Shown here one piece after another: positions 51,601-58,995 of a DNA stretch of 64,000 nucleotides. The DNA is from Tritrichomonas musculus. Taxonomy: Eukaryota > Parabasalia > Tritrichomonadida > Tritrichomonadidae. Under the pieces are notes generated by a model that did not search any database, was not told the DNA's origin, and saw nothing but the letters and a program-made list of their open reading frames with translations. Numbering within the stretch: position 1 is the stretch's first letter; every line of letters starts with the position of its first letter. The translations under genes were made by a program, and so were the position numbers. Where the stretch lies: contig JAPFFF010000007.1 of NCBI GenBank assembly GCA_039105265.1, positions 4,464,001 through 4,528,000 of the forward strand. The letters are read 5' to 3'.

Positions 51601-51779
51601 GGTTCATTTTGGCTTTTTTTTAAGACTAAATCAAGAGATAACGAGTAAGCTTTTTCAAGGTATGACTCCGCATCCATAAACTGAAGGCTTCGAATCTTAT
51701 TTGTTCCTTCAATAAAAAATGCATCAATTACTTCTTCAGCATCTTCTTGGTTAATGTTATCTAAATCATTTAAGTTCAT
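42609..51779 (-). CDS. Giant ubiquitin-specific protease (USP, peptidase C19)
   Basis: A single 3,056-codon frame from ATG at 51777-51779. The USP catalytic domain lies at about 1370-1690. The Cys box GLNNLGCTCYLNA has nucleophile Cys1379 with the oxyanion Asn five residues before. The His box GIIEHSGNAEGGHYISF has His1621, followed by WRVYNDSRV. A ubiquitin-like stretch near 725-795 (QTLTILLTKDYTGEVSI) precedes it. Both long flanks look like helical solenoid, as in USP9X, USP24 and USP34. A Lys/Asp/Glu/Asn-rich low-complexity block (about 1180-1280) and several acidic/basic linkers interrupt the solenoid. It removes ubiquitin from substrates; targets are unknown. It is intact, with all catalytic residues. 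It diverges from the CAMSAP-like gene over 162 bp. Confidence 0.9.
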   Translation of the reverse strand: MNLNDLDNINQEDAEEVIDAFFIEGTNKIRSLQFMDAESYLEKAYSLSLDLVLKKSQNEPNKTLIDKYEAKFADIFSKYTYDLYLQNSKNPVKFTEVVTKFKKQNDEIFKELNQKCMEVFLTDCENYYQKYTTDLNPSFYMAWNPFSYMVQKLESDKSGYSLQTLVQYLKIIKRCYTSLKSSTVNEVSCAIMNNFINYYQIELKTHKKKLRTVDETKFKNFIFYLQKFLKGPNLKQLEKFENDVLFDFLMSDLLGKQFYALSRFNSFPTFSKDLIEQFRQRDVVNKLLYKSNLHHELIQQFSIFLSKLFNYSFYEDSIIEQLWTRTFEKSDELEDYFKAWPILQSTIPSKNQKFFWNLILKKTPSFSSPYIRTFLIQIAPTCSEKDKTEMVDLLWKSAISESSNSEEFVDIINEYIPADNDYRINLKKRCFSLFESDDTDSGDDKVMFALKLLIKIWKSSSEDEPSEDFDFLLKNCKLTMNNAFTLLTLLSTIAGNFSHPFTDEELELIKHQVIEIVSINSMYVFNFIQKLMTIQKGHLFTPHLLFSLLDWMSKLPTVDSVTFKLIRSLYEMIHSMMHSKSHKKEKNSEKNIESNDDQTDYLSMAVDSLWSLLYRTTIPDVADFLVKLHLKKVFDRFKTKKKSHKNKKKKKSSKKNSKAKDQITSENSANNEGNDETAALFINEFIDKCFQKLNCFGSLTALYFLILEIEDSLSLEKYNIQRNGYNGYKQTLTILLTKDYTGEVSIPEGTSYYTFRKIVRDLVKLNDSQITLMAGPTKLDQNHIFRNNEKIKVFFNTFEEEENNNVIGKVPTSNNNNDSDSDSDSSDSNNDSSDSSSSSFSFDINSCNIEWKKENLPSQILCKYRSDIKDLLEDKDTLICEASLNLLNLLSIDEKEVDLLKTKSDLFDVNHPFLFLYRLNLLANLIAKKDIDVLKNIYDSDLYSQLMNIVFKTDRNLFTKDEYFDLLLETTVDINKIGSEMKELKKSKRNCMKELLNDSDSSLSLIVNWVIEEEKMKPVNTLRVVDYLVILADYIQIDKKILLDHQRFPEFFDLSIFNENRSIRLDFYNLLTYIKPFRLQEFVLSRLNLSRKKNCVEFFQLFKRIAKFSQSFENRKFLFDTLVDTLNDYLFIYNDVNVKTDDKSLIDAVRDLCADMACPGFIKGVIDNLEYLFTAVYSKKATNEQDEEEEETKENENEEDKKKDKKDEKKNKNKNKNKNNEDKKKKKNKDDDDKKFNEDEKKDKKKKKNKDQDKNNEDKKKKKDDDEENKNVDDKKFDEMKDAVEVDPSDVELIKKPELLLHILVDKIVFNTNRYVYSPPSLFSVVKMILNRFPSLFPPLIESLTNFNESIQIVKNQYLNLYMPDKKTEKGLNNLGCTCYLNASIQQLFHIKEIRDAIFSYNPGEESGISSNWLCQLQLLMANLKYAPLPSIDASGFVNNWSMYGNEPIDPNEQQDAIEFLQILLDRLDEKIPGRPISKCVRGQIIHTIKQINGDFQSQSFEDFITFTLEVINKKNFSDSFDAFLEPDIFDNDNKYNVEEIGQIDATRYHAIKKEPEILIFQLKRFDFDLSSLTRKKINSAYQIDMEVDISRLLWNKENNSPCIYELFGIIEHSGNAEGGHYISFIKSSDIHDEEKSPSSVWRVYNDSRVSVIDESEVIKSATGGAYTRRFYDPVNKTIKTFQSTKIDSAYILFYRKKKEETDIQIEEEEEDRSDTTITNTNNNNDNNKVVEPIQFMPEIMLHEFFKNMKRLILRHVLFSNEYISFIDYISKVDNFDTFSFIYNYTMKSIVSTSNQFKKSSIIQTAMKKASSDLNFARYILKKENNLLINTLLNYTEEKQASICCSLADEAILVVFKANKEKRLYNEDIEFIDEIISNEEELINNADKFDYIFRPFYFYLVLGNATLELSKKYLNFFLDLLESIQKRSKSKDNLKKYKSAFISTSNNNDNDNDANIGIGETQNISFINESTKISLKSSNHIDFKNIDMLHAFKSMVFLIEQNDFEKDDPDFFNSMKKRVVNHEFLDHWSQSRFHSVSFNCFVVHLLKDDKKMTKKYFNFISNANHVSIENDQTEEGETETENSEKSDVEIRSKGKVKFKLTKNKNKSKSGHHDHDHIQKVSSRKSVQKMTIQTLSAIFVNLLTFEDSLTSYRVDWFLSFTEKLKWTHIEYGNFLRESSTNVRDHCTEFDILANFSKNKNEKLNADNQSLIINPYPLFDSDSPYLFKKFLLSEDSFIRSSCLSFIYSVFPSFPKVKLINGKVSTETEKTVTTVTNPTSNNIISNNNSYGNMSTVTFRKESDKIEPTNNSANYSSADSDATEDANVAHADNDIDKNKDSEAVVDSPQKICELQTLVKIFSVLIEMTKTVTAVSKEIAANIEDYRGNKAIPTDSFFELLSWVTFHLIDNSGENKDGLRSNDNDFLVNFDLSNYSSTFSMLVTKFSSFKNSVRCCVIDLLKYVYIVHSKSDTSKKKNVLIDASNSMVYLNALSKFPSTYETTSFVENATMYFIPIITPFVEKIEGQVLKSKFVEMSIKNTLNTKSSAATNSFVKNMKHDNSNDSDGEENYYNTSNLNAISNVQAGSIDFIGAVISEFIYKLKVSERLCTLLWKKRKTVSWGKSPLLLKITYDVLKTKGWTVAQYFTEFECMEFIFQEFMSQHEIQQLNYYTWELMMDVIHAYNGCYIQKEKGKMKKGENEDELSDENSDNGSEVKSSENRKSKNSNSKGSHNFMKKFNKNFIELWKSHFKFLSIINGYLKKATVNFCFAALKVLSDVILHGGLFSPEIAQFGLNLISNESEAFYPCMKSDKIREKYVKFEIQIIRNGCKNGYNDKKSKKSKNKSSSSNNDTDENIDADNNGYGLIERDVKRLLQAKIFNCKLFELFLNEIESDEVKSQIYVNFLTTFNDFSQIDEPFVTEAIEILKKNGHQIKPKSDNDNKIIMTKKEKKKFDEKNKETDKDVDNIISNLNLLIEAELLRMTKSMGATDASEIMDHLSMAEKMAVLLTTELNAKVKYVAVKKNEVEKSVDELKSRRSNKEVYEDLYQVVERILANNVNKK
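47940..48235 (-). repeat. Low-complexity Lys/Asp/Glu-coding tract in the USP gene
   Basis: Tandem-like repeats of GATGATGAT, AAGAAAAAG and AATAAA codons on the minus strand encode the charged linker just before the catalytic domain. It yields long spurious frames on both strands. Confidence 0.8.
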
Positions 51780-51941
51780 CTAAATTGATCATCAACTTTT
51801 TCAATATATCCTAATTTATATTCTGAATTTATTTGGCCAATGTGGTTGAAAATAAAAAATACTATCAGCTTTTTGAATATAATAAATCTTAATAATAGTC
51901 AAATTTTTTATATTTATCATAAATAACGTATTTTTTTATGA
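51780..51941. promoter_or_regulatory. 162-bp divergent promoter region (USP / CAMSAP-like)
   Basis: The whole space between two oppositely directed start codons. TCATAAAT (51917-51924) is initiator-like for the plus-strand gene. The region must serve both genes unless transcripts overlap. Confidence 0.5.
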
Positions 51942-54900
51942 ATGAATAGCAATTTTGAGGATGAACACTTTCGCTGGATAGGTATTATTGCAGATCGTAT
52001 AATTTGTGCCAAGGATCCGGAAAATGAGCTTCCTCTTCTCTCATTATCTTTTTTGGACGCAAATAATTTATCGACTTATTCAAGTTTTACGAGACCAACC
52101 TTTCCGATTACGATTAAAGATCTTTTAGATGCAAAATTATACGGAATAATTGTATCTGCAATAATATTTAATAAGAAAAGAAATATTATCAATTGTGAAT
52201 TTAATTTTGATTCTATTTTAAATGATTTATCTAATGAAGGATATATACCACAAAAACCATGTGATTCATCTGGTTTAAAAGAAGGAATTGCTGAGAATCA
52301 TGTAAATTTGTGCAAATCTATAGAATTTTTAGTGGCTGATCGATCAATAAACGTTGAATTGCTGACAACTGATCTTAGACATCTTCCTCGTTCTTTTTTT
52401 GTATTAAAAAGCGATATTCAGATTGATCTCCTTGAAGATGCTGTTGCACTTTGGCTTGCCAAGTTTCATTGTAATTGTCATTTTGATGATGAAGTAGAAC
52501 AATTAAATTCAAACTGTGAAGACCAGAAAGATAATATTTTTAATTTGAATTCTAAAAATTATATTATTCAAAGAGATACATCTAAATTCTCAAAAGTTGC
52601 TGCTTGCTTAGCTCGAATTTTCCCAAAGCAAATAAACAAAAACGATATCAAAAAAGGCGAAAACGAAGAAGAAATTCAATCGAATATTAACCTTTCCAAA
52701 ATCATTTTAGATGAACTTCATGCCTTTGTTGTAGAAAAACTTCCAAATGATGAACATCTTTTTATGCTTTTTATTTCAGATTTATACTATGCAACGCGAA
52801 GTGGAGTAAAAAAATTTGTTAAAGTCGACCAGCCACCTCTTACGAAAATAAGTACCCTACCACCAACTGTTTTACAATTACAAAATAGCAATTTAACAAA
52901 TCTGCAACCAATAACTATCAAAAAGTCGTTATCTTCTATATCTGATCTTAATCAAGTAAAAGAAAAGCCTAAACAACATTTATTAAGCAATCCATTGATA
53001 CAGAAAAATAAGTCTTCTCAATCAAAACTGCAACCTACAATCTTAAAGCCAAAAGTTGAACAAAATTTTTCAATTAATCCAAAAAACGCAAATAAAAAAA
53101 AGCAAGAAAGTCCAAAAAGTACCAAAAAATTAGGTCCTATAGGCAACAAAAAATCTAGTCTTAATTCTAAGACTAGAAGGTGTATTTTGGAATTTCCTGA
53201 AATTGAAATCTTATTGAAAAAGTTGATTGAAAAATATCCTCAAAAAGAAGGCATCTACAAGAAGCACTACGACGGTTTCATACAGGTTATCCAGGAAGCT
53301 ACAAGCAGGAACAGTCCCGCAACATCTGAAATAATCAGAGTGGCAAAGTTATACTTTGAACAGCTTCTAAACGGTCAACAAGAGCCTCAATTTGCACTTG
53401 AAGGAAAATTGCTCGGAATTCTTGAAAAATATTCGCCCGCAGATAAGAAAAAAGATACGGAAATTGACAGCAAAAGTGGTGAAAATTGTGGACTTGAAAG
53501 CCGTAATTCAAATAGCACTAAAACTAGCGCAAAAAGTTCTATCGGTGATGCTAATAACGAGGTCATTGCTGGCAATGAGCATGCTGAATGTGAAGGCCTA
53601 AAGTTGCCCGAGCTTGCTGAAGATCCTGGTTTTGAGGAAGACGAAGAAGACAGTGAAAATGATGGCGCAAGTAATAAAGGTGCAAATAAATCCAATGGCA
53701 GCAATGCAAATAATGGATCATTTGATGCTAGTAATAATAGAGACTCTTCCATGAAAGTCAGTGATGCAAATGCGAGGACCAAGTTGCTCGAGCTTGCTGA
53801 AAATGCTGACATGGATGAAGAAGAGGAAGATGAAAGCAGCAATAGAAGAAGTAGAAAGAGAGGCAAAGATAGAAAAATAAACAGAGAAGATGAAAGTGGA
53901 GACAAAGCGAGTAATTATGATGATTCTAGCAATAGTAAAAATGCTAAAAGCAGTAGCAATTTGAATTACAATAATGAGAGTGACAGAAGCAATATAAAAA
54001 GCAGTTACAACATGGGCTTGAGCAGCAATGAAAGCGGCTCCAGTGGAAGCCAAAATGGAGGAAGCATTGGCGCATTGAATAGTGCCATTTCAACTGGTAT
54101 AAATGACGGCAGCATCAATAATAACGTTGCAAATAGAAGTTTAAATAATGAAGAAAGCGCTAATGGCAACGATGTAGATAACGGATCACTCGATGCTAGT
54201 AGTAATAGAGACTCTTCCATGAAAGTCAGTGATGCAAATGAGAAAATCAAGTTGCTCGAGCTTGCTGAAAATGCTGACATGGATGAAGAAGAAGAGGAAG
54301 ATGAAAGCAGCAATAGAAGAAGTAGAAAGAGAGGCAAAGATAGAAAAGGAAACAGAGAAAATGAAAGTGTAGACAGCACGAGTGATTATGATGATTCTAG
54401 CAATAATAAAGGCAACAATATCAATGATCGAAACGCAAACAATAATGATGAAGAAGGAAGTCTCAATAAAAATAATAAAGGCAACAATATCAATGATGGA
54501 AACGCAAACAATAATGATGAAGAAGGAAGTCTCAATAAAAATAATAAAGGCAACAATTTCAATGATGGAAACGCAAACAATAATGACGAAGAAGGAAGTC
54601 TCAATAATAATGAAAGCAACAATTTCAATGATGGAAATAATAATAAAGATGATGATAATGAGGAGTTAAAGACAGAAGTTGAAGAGATGACAGATGAAAT
54701 GATTCTTCGAGAAGCAGAGAAACTTTCCTCACAAAACTTCAGAGGCAAATTCAAGCGTTTTTCGCGTCCTTCAATGACGAAGGCGACAGCAGCGAAGCAC
54801 CCGAGCACTGTCCCAAACTACCAGACGATTGTCAATGCACTTCGTTTCAACTCGCTTCCGGGACCGAAATACACGAAGCTCGTGGAAAGCATTGTTGAGA

Positions 54901-55169
54901 TAATGAAAGATTTCAAGGATGAAAGGTTTGTCCTTTTGATGGCATCTCGGACTCAGAAATTCAAAGGCATTTATATTTTATCTAGTGAGGGATTAACGGC
55001 CCAAAAATTGTGGGGAGAAGGTCCAAGTGAGGTTAAAAATGAAAATATAAGCATTTTTTACAAGTATATTAACGGTCAGAAAAAATTCGATGTGATATCT
55101 GTAAAAAGTTTCACACAGACAACAGACGGATTTTCGTTAAAGAAAAAATTAGAACATGAATCGTGGTAA
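51942..55169 (+). CDS. CAMSAP/Patronin-like microtubule minus-end-binding protein
   Basis: A 1,075-residue protein with CAMSAP layout. The C-terminal domain (about 955-1070) reads as CKK: NYQTIVNALRFNSLPGP, a strand FVLLMASRT, KLWGEGPSEV, FYKYINGQKKFDVISVKSF, then QTTDGFSL. In CAMSAPs the equivalents are the NAL segment, FLILFRD, GxGP and FYKYNS..F..I. The N-terminal region also aligns by eye with the CAMSAP N-domain and CH region: ITIKDLLDAKLYGIIVSAII, then DLLEDAVALWLAKFH, then ACLARIFPKQI, then FMLFISDLYYATRSG. Between them lie about 500 residues of Asn/Ser/Glu-rich low complexity with internal duplications. CKK binds the microtubule minus end. Likely targets are axostyle, pelta or flagellar-root microtubules (inference). 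Start: ATG at 51942; an overlapping ATG at 51938 hits a stop at once. Confidence 0.75.
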   Translation: MNSNFEDEHFRWIGIIADRIICAKDPENELPLLSLSFLDANNLSTYSSFTRPTFPITIKDLLDAKLYGIIVSAIIFNKKRNIINCEFNFDSILNDLSNEGYIPQKPCDSSGLKEGIAENHVNLCKSIEFLVADRSINVELLTTDLRHLPRSFFVLKSDIQIDLLEDAVALWLAKFHCNCHFDDEVEQLNSNCEDQKDNIFNLNSKNYIIQRDTSKFSKVAACLARIFPKQINKNDIKKGENEEEIQSNINLSKIILDELHAFVVEKLPNDEHLFMLFISDLYYATRSGVKKFVKVDQPPLTKISTLPPTVLQLQNSNLTNLQPITIKKSLSSISDLNQVKEKPKQHLLSNPLIQKNKSSQSKLQPTILKPKVEQNFSINPKNANKKKQESPKSTKKLGPIGNKKSSLNSKTRRCILEFPEIEILLKKLIEKYPQKEGIYKKHYDGFIQVIQEATSRNSPATSEIIRVAKLYFEQLLNGQQEPQFALEGKLLGILEKYSPADKKKDTEIDSKSGENCGLESRNSNSTKTSAKSSIGDANNEVIAGNEHAECEGLKLPELAEDPGFEEDEEDSENDGASNKGANKSNGSNANNGSFDASNNRDSSMKVSDANARTKLLELAENADMDEEEEDESSNRRSRKRGKDRKINREDESGDKASNYDDSSNSKNAKSSSNLNYNNESDRSNIKSSYNMGLSSNESGSSGSQNGGSIGALNSAISTGINDGSINNNVANRSLNNEESANGNDVDNGSLDASSNRDSSMKVSDANEKIKLLELAENADMDEEEEEDESSNRRSRKRGKDRKGNRENESVDSTSDYDDSSNNKGNNINDRNANNNDEEGSLNKNNKGNNINDGNANNNDEEGSLNKNNKGNNFNDGNANNNDEEGSLNNNESNNFNDGNNNKDDDNEELKTEVEEMTDEMILREAEKLSSQNFRGKFKRFSRPSMTKATAAKHPSTVPNYQTIVNALRFNSLPGPKYTKLVESIVEIMKDFKDERFVLLMASRTQKFKGIYILSSEGLTAQKLWGEGPSEVKNENISIFYKYINGQKKFDVISVKSFTQTTDGFSLKKKLEHESW
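53723..54404 (+). repeat. Intragenic duplication of about 213 bp
   Basis: 53723-53935 and 54192-54404 encode nearly the same segment (RDSSMKVSDAN, LLELAENADMDEEEE, SSNRRSRKRGKDRK), spaced 469 bp apart, at about 90% identity. Confidence 0.8.
54402..54650 (+). repeat. 69-bp in-frame tandem repeat
   Basis: Units starting at 54402, 54471, 54540 and 54606 encode a 23-residue repeat around NKGNNINDGNANNNDEEGSL. The last unit is shorter. It lies in the low-complexity middle of the CAMSAP-like gene. Confidence 0.85.
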
Positions 55170-55568
55170 ATGATTTAATTATGTATATATATATATAAAC
55201 TGTTTTATATTAGGTATTCTATTTATTTCTCATTTTATGGTTTTTTTAGGTTAAAATTGTCCTAAACGATCATTTTTAAAAATTTTAATGTTCATATCAG
55301 AATGCAAAGTTTTGTATGAGAATGTTATTTTTGTCATGCTTGTATTAGTCATGGTTAATCGTTAATGCAAAATATTTAGATGAATTCATATTTTTAAATT
55401 TAATATCTTTATAAAGTTAAGTATTAACATTAACATATAAAATCTGTGCATTATTACTCCCAATAGGAAAATAAAAAGTAAATATACTAACTGATATATA
55501 TATATATATATTATATTGAATGAAAAAGGATCTTCAAAACAAAAAAAAAAGGATCTATCCTAGGATAG
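55170..55568. other. Intergenic, AT-rich with TA runs
   Basis: TA dinucleotide runs occur near 55182-55196 and 55494-55512. No gene is seen. Confidence 0.5.
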
Positions 55569-56047
55569 TAGACTTGTTATTTTGAGAATCGATATCAAAA
55601 ACGTCACTTTCTTGCATCTGATACTCGATTATCAGTTTACAAATCTGATATCGAGATTATCGATCATCAAGATATCAGATAAGAAATGTCATATGAAAAT
55701 AATTGTAAACTTGATATCAATTACCGAGATCTCGAGATCTTAAACTGATTTATCTTTTTTTATAATTGGTATATGTGATTTTATAATATTTAAAAATATA
55801 TAATATAATGTATTGATGTTTATTTTAAGATTAAGATCAAAAAATACATTCTTTTTTTATGAAATATTTGAGATTAAATTACGATCATATATTTATCAAA
55901 AAGTTTGATTGAAAATTCTGATATCAAAAGCTGAGAAAAAAAATTCTCGATCTCTGAAATCGATCTCGAGAATCTGTATATATTTATGTATCGATATCAA
56001 AAAGTCAATCAATTATCGATCTCGAGAATCGGAGAATAACAAGTCTA
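55569..56047. mobile_element. Candidate MITE or palindromic element
   Basis: TAGACTTGTTATT (55569-55581) has a perfect reverse complement AATAACAAGTCTA at 56035-56047, with weaker inverted matches inward around GAGAATCGATATC and GATCTCGAGAATC. The interior is enriched in the small palindromes GATATC, CTCGAG and AGATCT. No coding capacity. Nearby flanks GGATAGTA and TATAGGATAG also mirror each other. It could be a decayed non-autonomous DNA element. Confidence 0.5.
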
Positions 56048-56637
56048 TAGGATAGTTATACAACCAATCTATAAATGAATAATTAATAAGTTGTTCAAAA
56101 CCAAGCCAAATAGTTTTATATAAAAAAGTGATTAACACAATTCCTTTCTTGAATCTTTTTTTGTGTTATTTTAAAAAATCTATTTTCGACGTCATTGAAA
56201 AAAAAATATTCGGTTTTAAGTCATTTTACCATTTTCTTTTTATATTTGCATCTTGATGTGATATGAACTTTCATTTCCTTCAAAAAAAAAAAAAAAAAAA
56301 AAAAAAACTTCATAGTTTTTTTTTTTTTTTTTTTGCTTTTTGTCATTGATAAGGTTAAAAATGAAGGCGAATGATTTTAAATAGTTCTTTGAAAATATTC
56401 AGAGGAAAAAACGTTAACTCTTTACAAAATAATGTTTTTAATTTAGAAAACCGTTAAAACTTTAAAGAAGTTCAATATAAATATTTATTATTAATATTCT
56501 TTTTTATGTAGTAAATGTAAAAAGGCTGATTGTTAACAAATTGTGAGGTATTTGATTTTTTCAATAAATGAAATAAAATATTACTATCAATTTTGTAAAA
56601 AAATTTAGATTAGAAAGAAAATCATACAAAAATTTCA
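56048..56637. other. Intergenic with A and T homopolymers
   Basis: A run of about 26 near 56282-56307 and a T run of about 18 near 56317-56334, only 10 bp apart, could fold into a hairpin. No gene is seen. Confidence 0.5.
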
Positions 56638-58191
56638 ATGATCGTTTCACCTATAAATTGGCCTACATTCAAAATCATTTTTTATTCTTTTATGTCGAAA
56701 AATAGCATGAAACAAAGTGAATTTCTGGAGAAACTTATCACACTCGTTTCTTCAAATACTAACAATTACTCTTCATCAGTTTCTAATTCTTTAGAACCAA
56801 CTTTTTCAAAATTTTTCGCTTTAGTATCGCAATATGTTACCTACAAGCACTATTTTCTTCTTCAGGCTCCACAGGTTATTGAAAAGTATTTTATTCTTTG
56901 TTCAGATGTTCTTATACCTGATACTCCAGTTGTTTCTTTTCCTGAGTTCGGCGCCATTTATGGAAGTGAAGCAAAAATCCATTTTCAGAAGTATGATTTA
57001 CCAAAACAATTTTTCGAAAACTTTACGGCATCTTCTGCTGCCATAATCGATATTGCAGAAGGACTTTTTTTAGTCCTTTTTGATGTAGCAGATTCAGAAT
57101 TAAAAAATGATGAAATTGACCTAATTTCTTATATCAAAGCAGCTATTTTAAAAATTTACAAAGCATGTGAAGTCGATTATGAATATTCGTTAAAGGAAGT
57201 TTATTCATTTTCAGAAAATTATCTTGACAATCTCTCAAAGAGATCATTCAGTGTCGCTAATTATCATCCATCGGAAGCTTTTCTACATACTTTCGCATTT
57301 TTCGTTAGGGGAAAAATTTCAAATTGTGGAAATTGTTCACCTTCTACTGTTAAGGTTAAAGAAGTTAAATGCAGCACCGTAAATATTAATGATCAAGATA
57401 TGCTCAAATTTATGGTTGAATTAAGGAGGCACTATAATGATGTTCCATATCACAATTGGCTTCATGCACTTGATGTAACTCAATATGTTTACAGTATTAT
57501 TAAGCAAACTAATTTATGGAAGTTTCTTACTAGCTTAGAAATATTCGGATTGTTGTTTTCATCCTTATGTCATGACACAGATCATAATGGAATGAATAAT
57601 AATTTCCACAGAAAAGCGCATACTGTATTTGCACATCTAGCTCCTAATTTACCCCCGTTGGAGCATCATCATTCATGCATTACTATGGACTTATCGAGAA
57701 GCCTGTTTCAACAAATACAAGATGAGCATGATCGTTTATATCTCTGCCATTTCGTTATTAATTGCATTATGGCAACTGATATGGAACAGCACAAAGTGTT
57801 TCTTAATGAATTTCAAGAGTTGCAAAATGATGGATTTGACATTAATAAAGAAAATCATCGGTTACTTCTTGCACAGATAATATTGAAAGCAGGCGACCTT
57901 AGTAATACAGTTCGAGATTTTGATGAAGCTGTTCGTATGACGACTAAATTAAATAATGAATGTCACAGACAAGGAGATGAAGAAGTAAGATTGAACCTAC
58001 CAATTTCACCAATGTGTGATAGAAATGATAAAACACCCATGTGTGTAGGTCAAATTGGGTTTTATAAGTTTGTTTCAGGCCCTTTAATGAAAGAACTTCA
58101 TACATTTTTCGCCCCTTCATTAATTGATAACGAAAAACAATTTGAAAATAATTTGAAAAGATGGGAAAGCATGAAAGAGGAGCTTAAATGA
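56638..58191 (+). CDS. Class I cyclic nucleotide phosphodiesterase
   Basis: A 517-residue protein with a complete class I PDE catalytic domain at about 255-510. Metal-binding motifs are HNWLHALDV (about 272), CHDTDHNGMNN (about 310) and the later Asp in KAGDLSNTVRDF (about 418). The nucleotide-purine-clamping Gln is in GQIGFYKFV, after the family-like LPISPMCDR. It hydrolyses the 3'-phosphoester of cAMP and/or cGMP; specificity cannot be read from sequence. The N-terminal 250 residues carry no clear GAF domain or membrane segment and may be regulatory. Start: ATG at 56638; later Met17 and Met21 are possible alternatives. Trichomonads have many adenylyl cyclases, so a cAMP role is likely. Confidence 0.9.
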   Translation: MIVSPINWPTFKIIFYSFMSKNSMKQSEFLEKLITLVSSNTNNYSSSVSNSLEPTFSKFFALVSQYVTYKHYFLLQAPQVIEKYFILCSDVLIPDTPVVSFPEFGAIYGSEAKIHFQKYDLPKQFFENFTASSAAIIDIAEGLFLVLFDVADSELKNDEIDLISYIKAAILKIYKACEVDYEYSLKEVYSFSENYLDNLSKRSFSVANYHPSEAFLHTFAFFVRGKISNCGNCSPSTVKVKEVKCSTVNINDQDMLKFMVELRRHYNDVPYHNWLHALDVTQYVYSIIKQTNLWKFLTSLEIFGLLFSSLCHDTDHNGMNNNFHRKAHTVFAHLAPNLPPLEHHHSCITMDLSRSLFQQIQDEHDRLYLCHFVINCIMATDMEQHKVFLNEFQELQNDGFDINKENHRLLLAQIILKAGDLSNTVRDFDEAVRMTTKLNNECHRQGDEEVRLNLPISPMCDRNDKTPMCVGQIGFYKFVSGPLMKELHTFFAPSLIDNEKQFENNLKRWESMKEELK

Positions 58192-58995
58192 TTTTTATTG
58201 ACTGAAGAGCTTGTATTTATTTAACTATTTTGAATAAACTAATGATCAAAAATACTAAATGACATGGGGTTCAAATTTTGAAAATATTCTTAAATTTTCA
58301 TTGTATTTAAAAATTGTCGAATATGAAGTATTTTAAAATACAAATCATCTTTTTATTATTTTTGGATTTGGTATTTTCATCATTTAATGATATTTTTAAT
58401 TCTTTATTTTTAGTTTTGGAGAAATTTGTATTACATAAAAAACGTTATAAGATATAACTTTTCTCAACTGATTAAATGAATTTTCACAATACTATTGAGA
58501 GATTCTATCAAATGTTTTTCATGAAAAAGTGGTGCATAAAATCTTTCTCTCAAAAAATTGAGAATATCTCACTAATCACTTGTAAAAAAAAAAACTTCCA
58601 TTTTGTATATATTATTAATGAAGATAATAAAAATAGAATTAATATTTGTTTTTTTCTCTACTTTTTTTTTTTTTTTTGTTTTATTAAAAATTTTCAAACC
58701 TTTGATATAAAAATATACAATTACGTTTTTTAAAAATGATTTTTTAGTTTAGATATGCTACTTGGTGTATCCTTACGATCATTTTATTTATTCAAAATTC
58801 AAAAGATATTCAAATATAACATTTGGAAATTCAATATGCCTTTTGATATAACATAAAAACGCATCGTAAATAATTATTTTTATAGGAAGCAATTTGAAAA
58901 AATAATAAAGAAAAAACAGATGGGCAAAAAGTAGTCAAGATATTTTTTCTCAAAAATAAAAAAAAATTCAATAAAAAAAAATTCAATAATGTTAT
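58192..58995. other. Intergenic, AT-rich, no gene seen
   Basis: The only frame of note (58476-58733, 85 codons) is Phe/Ile/Lys-rich, runs through homopolymers and looks spurious. Homopolymers lie near 58582-58592 and 58663-58679. Confidence 0.5.

Noticed and set aside
53387-54808. Several Ser/Leu-rich minus-strand frames
   Set aside because: Antisense of the Asn/Ser/Glu-rich low-complexity part of the CAMSAP-like gene, including its repeats.
58476-58733. 85-codon frame starting with ATG
   Set aside because: Runs through A and T homopolymers, with Phe/Lys/Ile/Asn composition and no conserved pattern.
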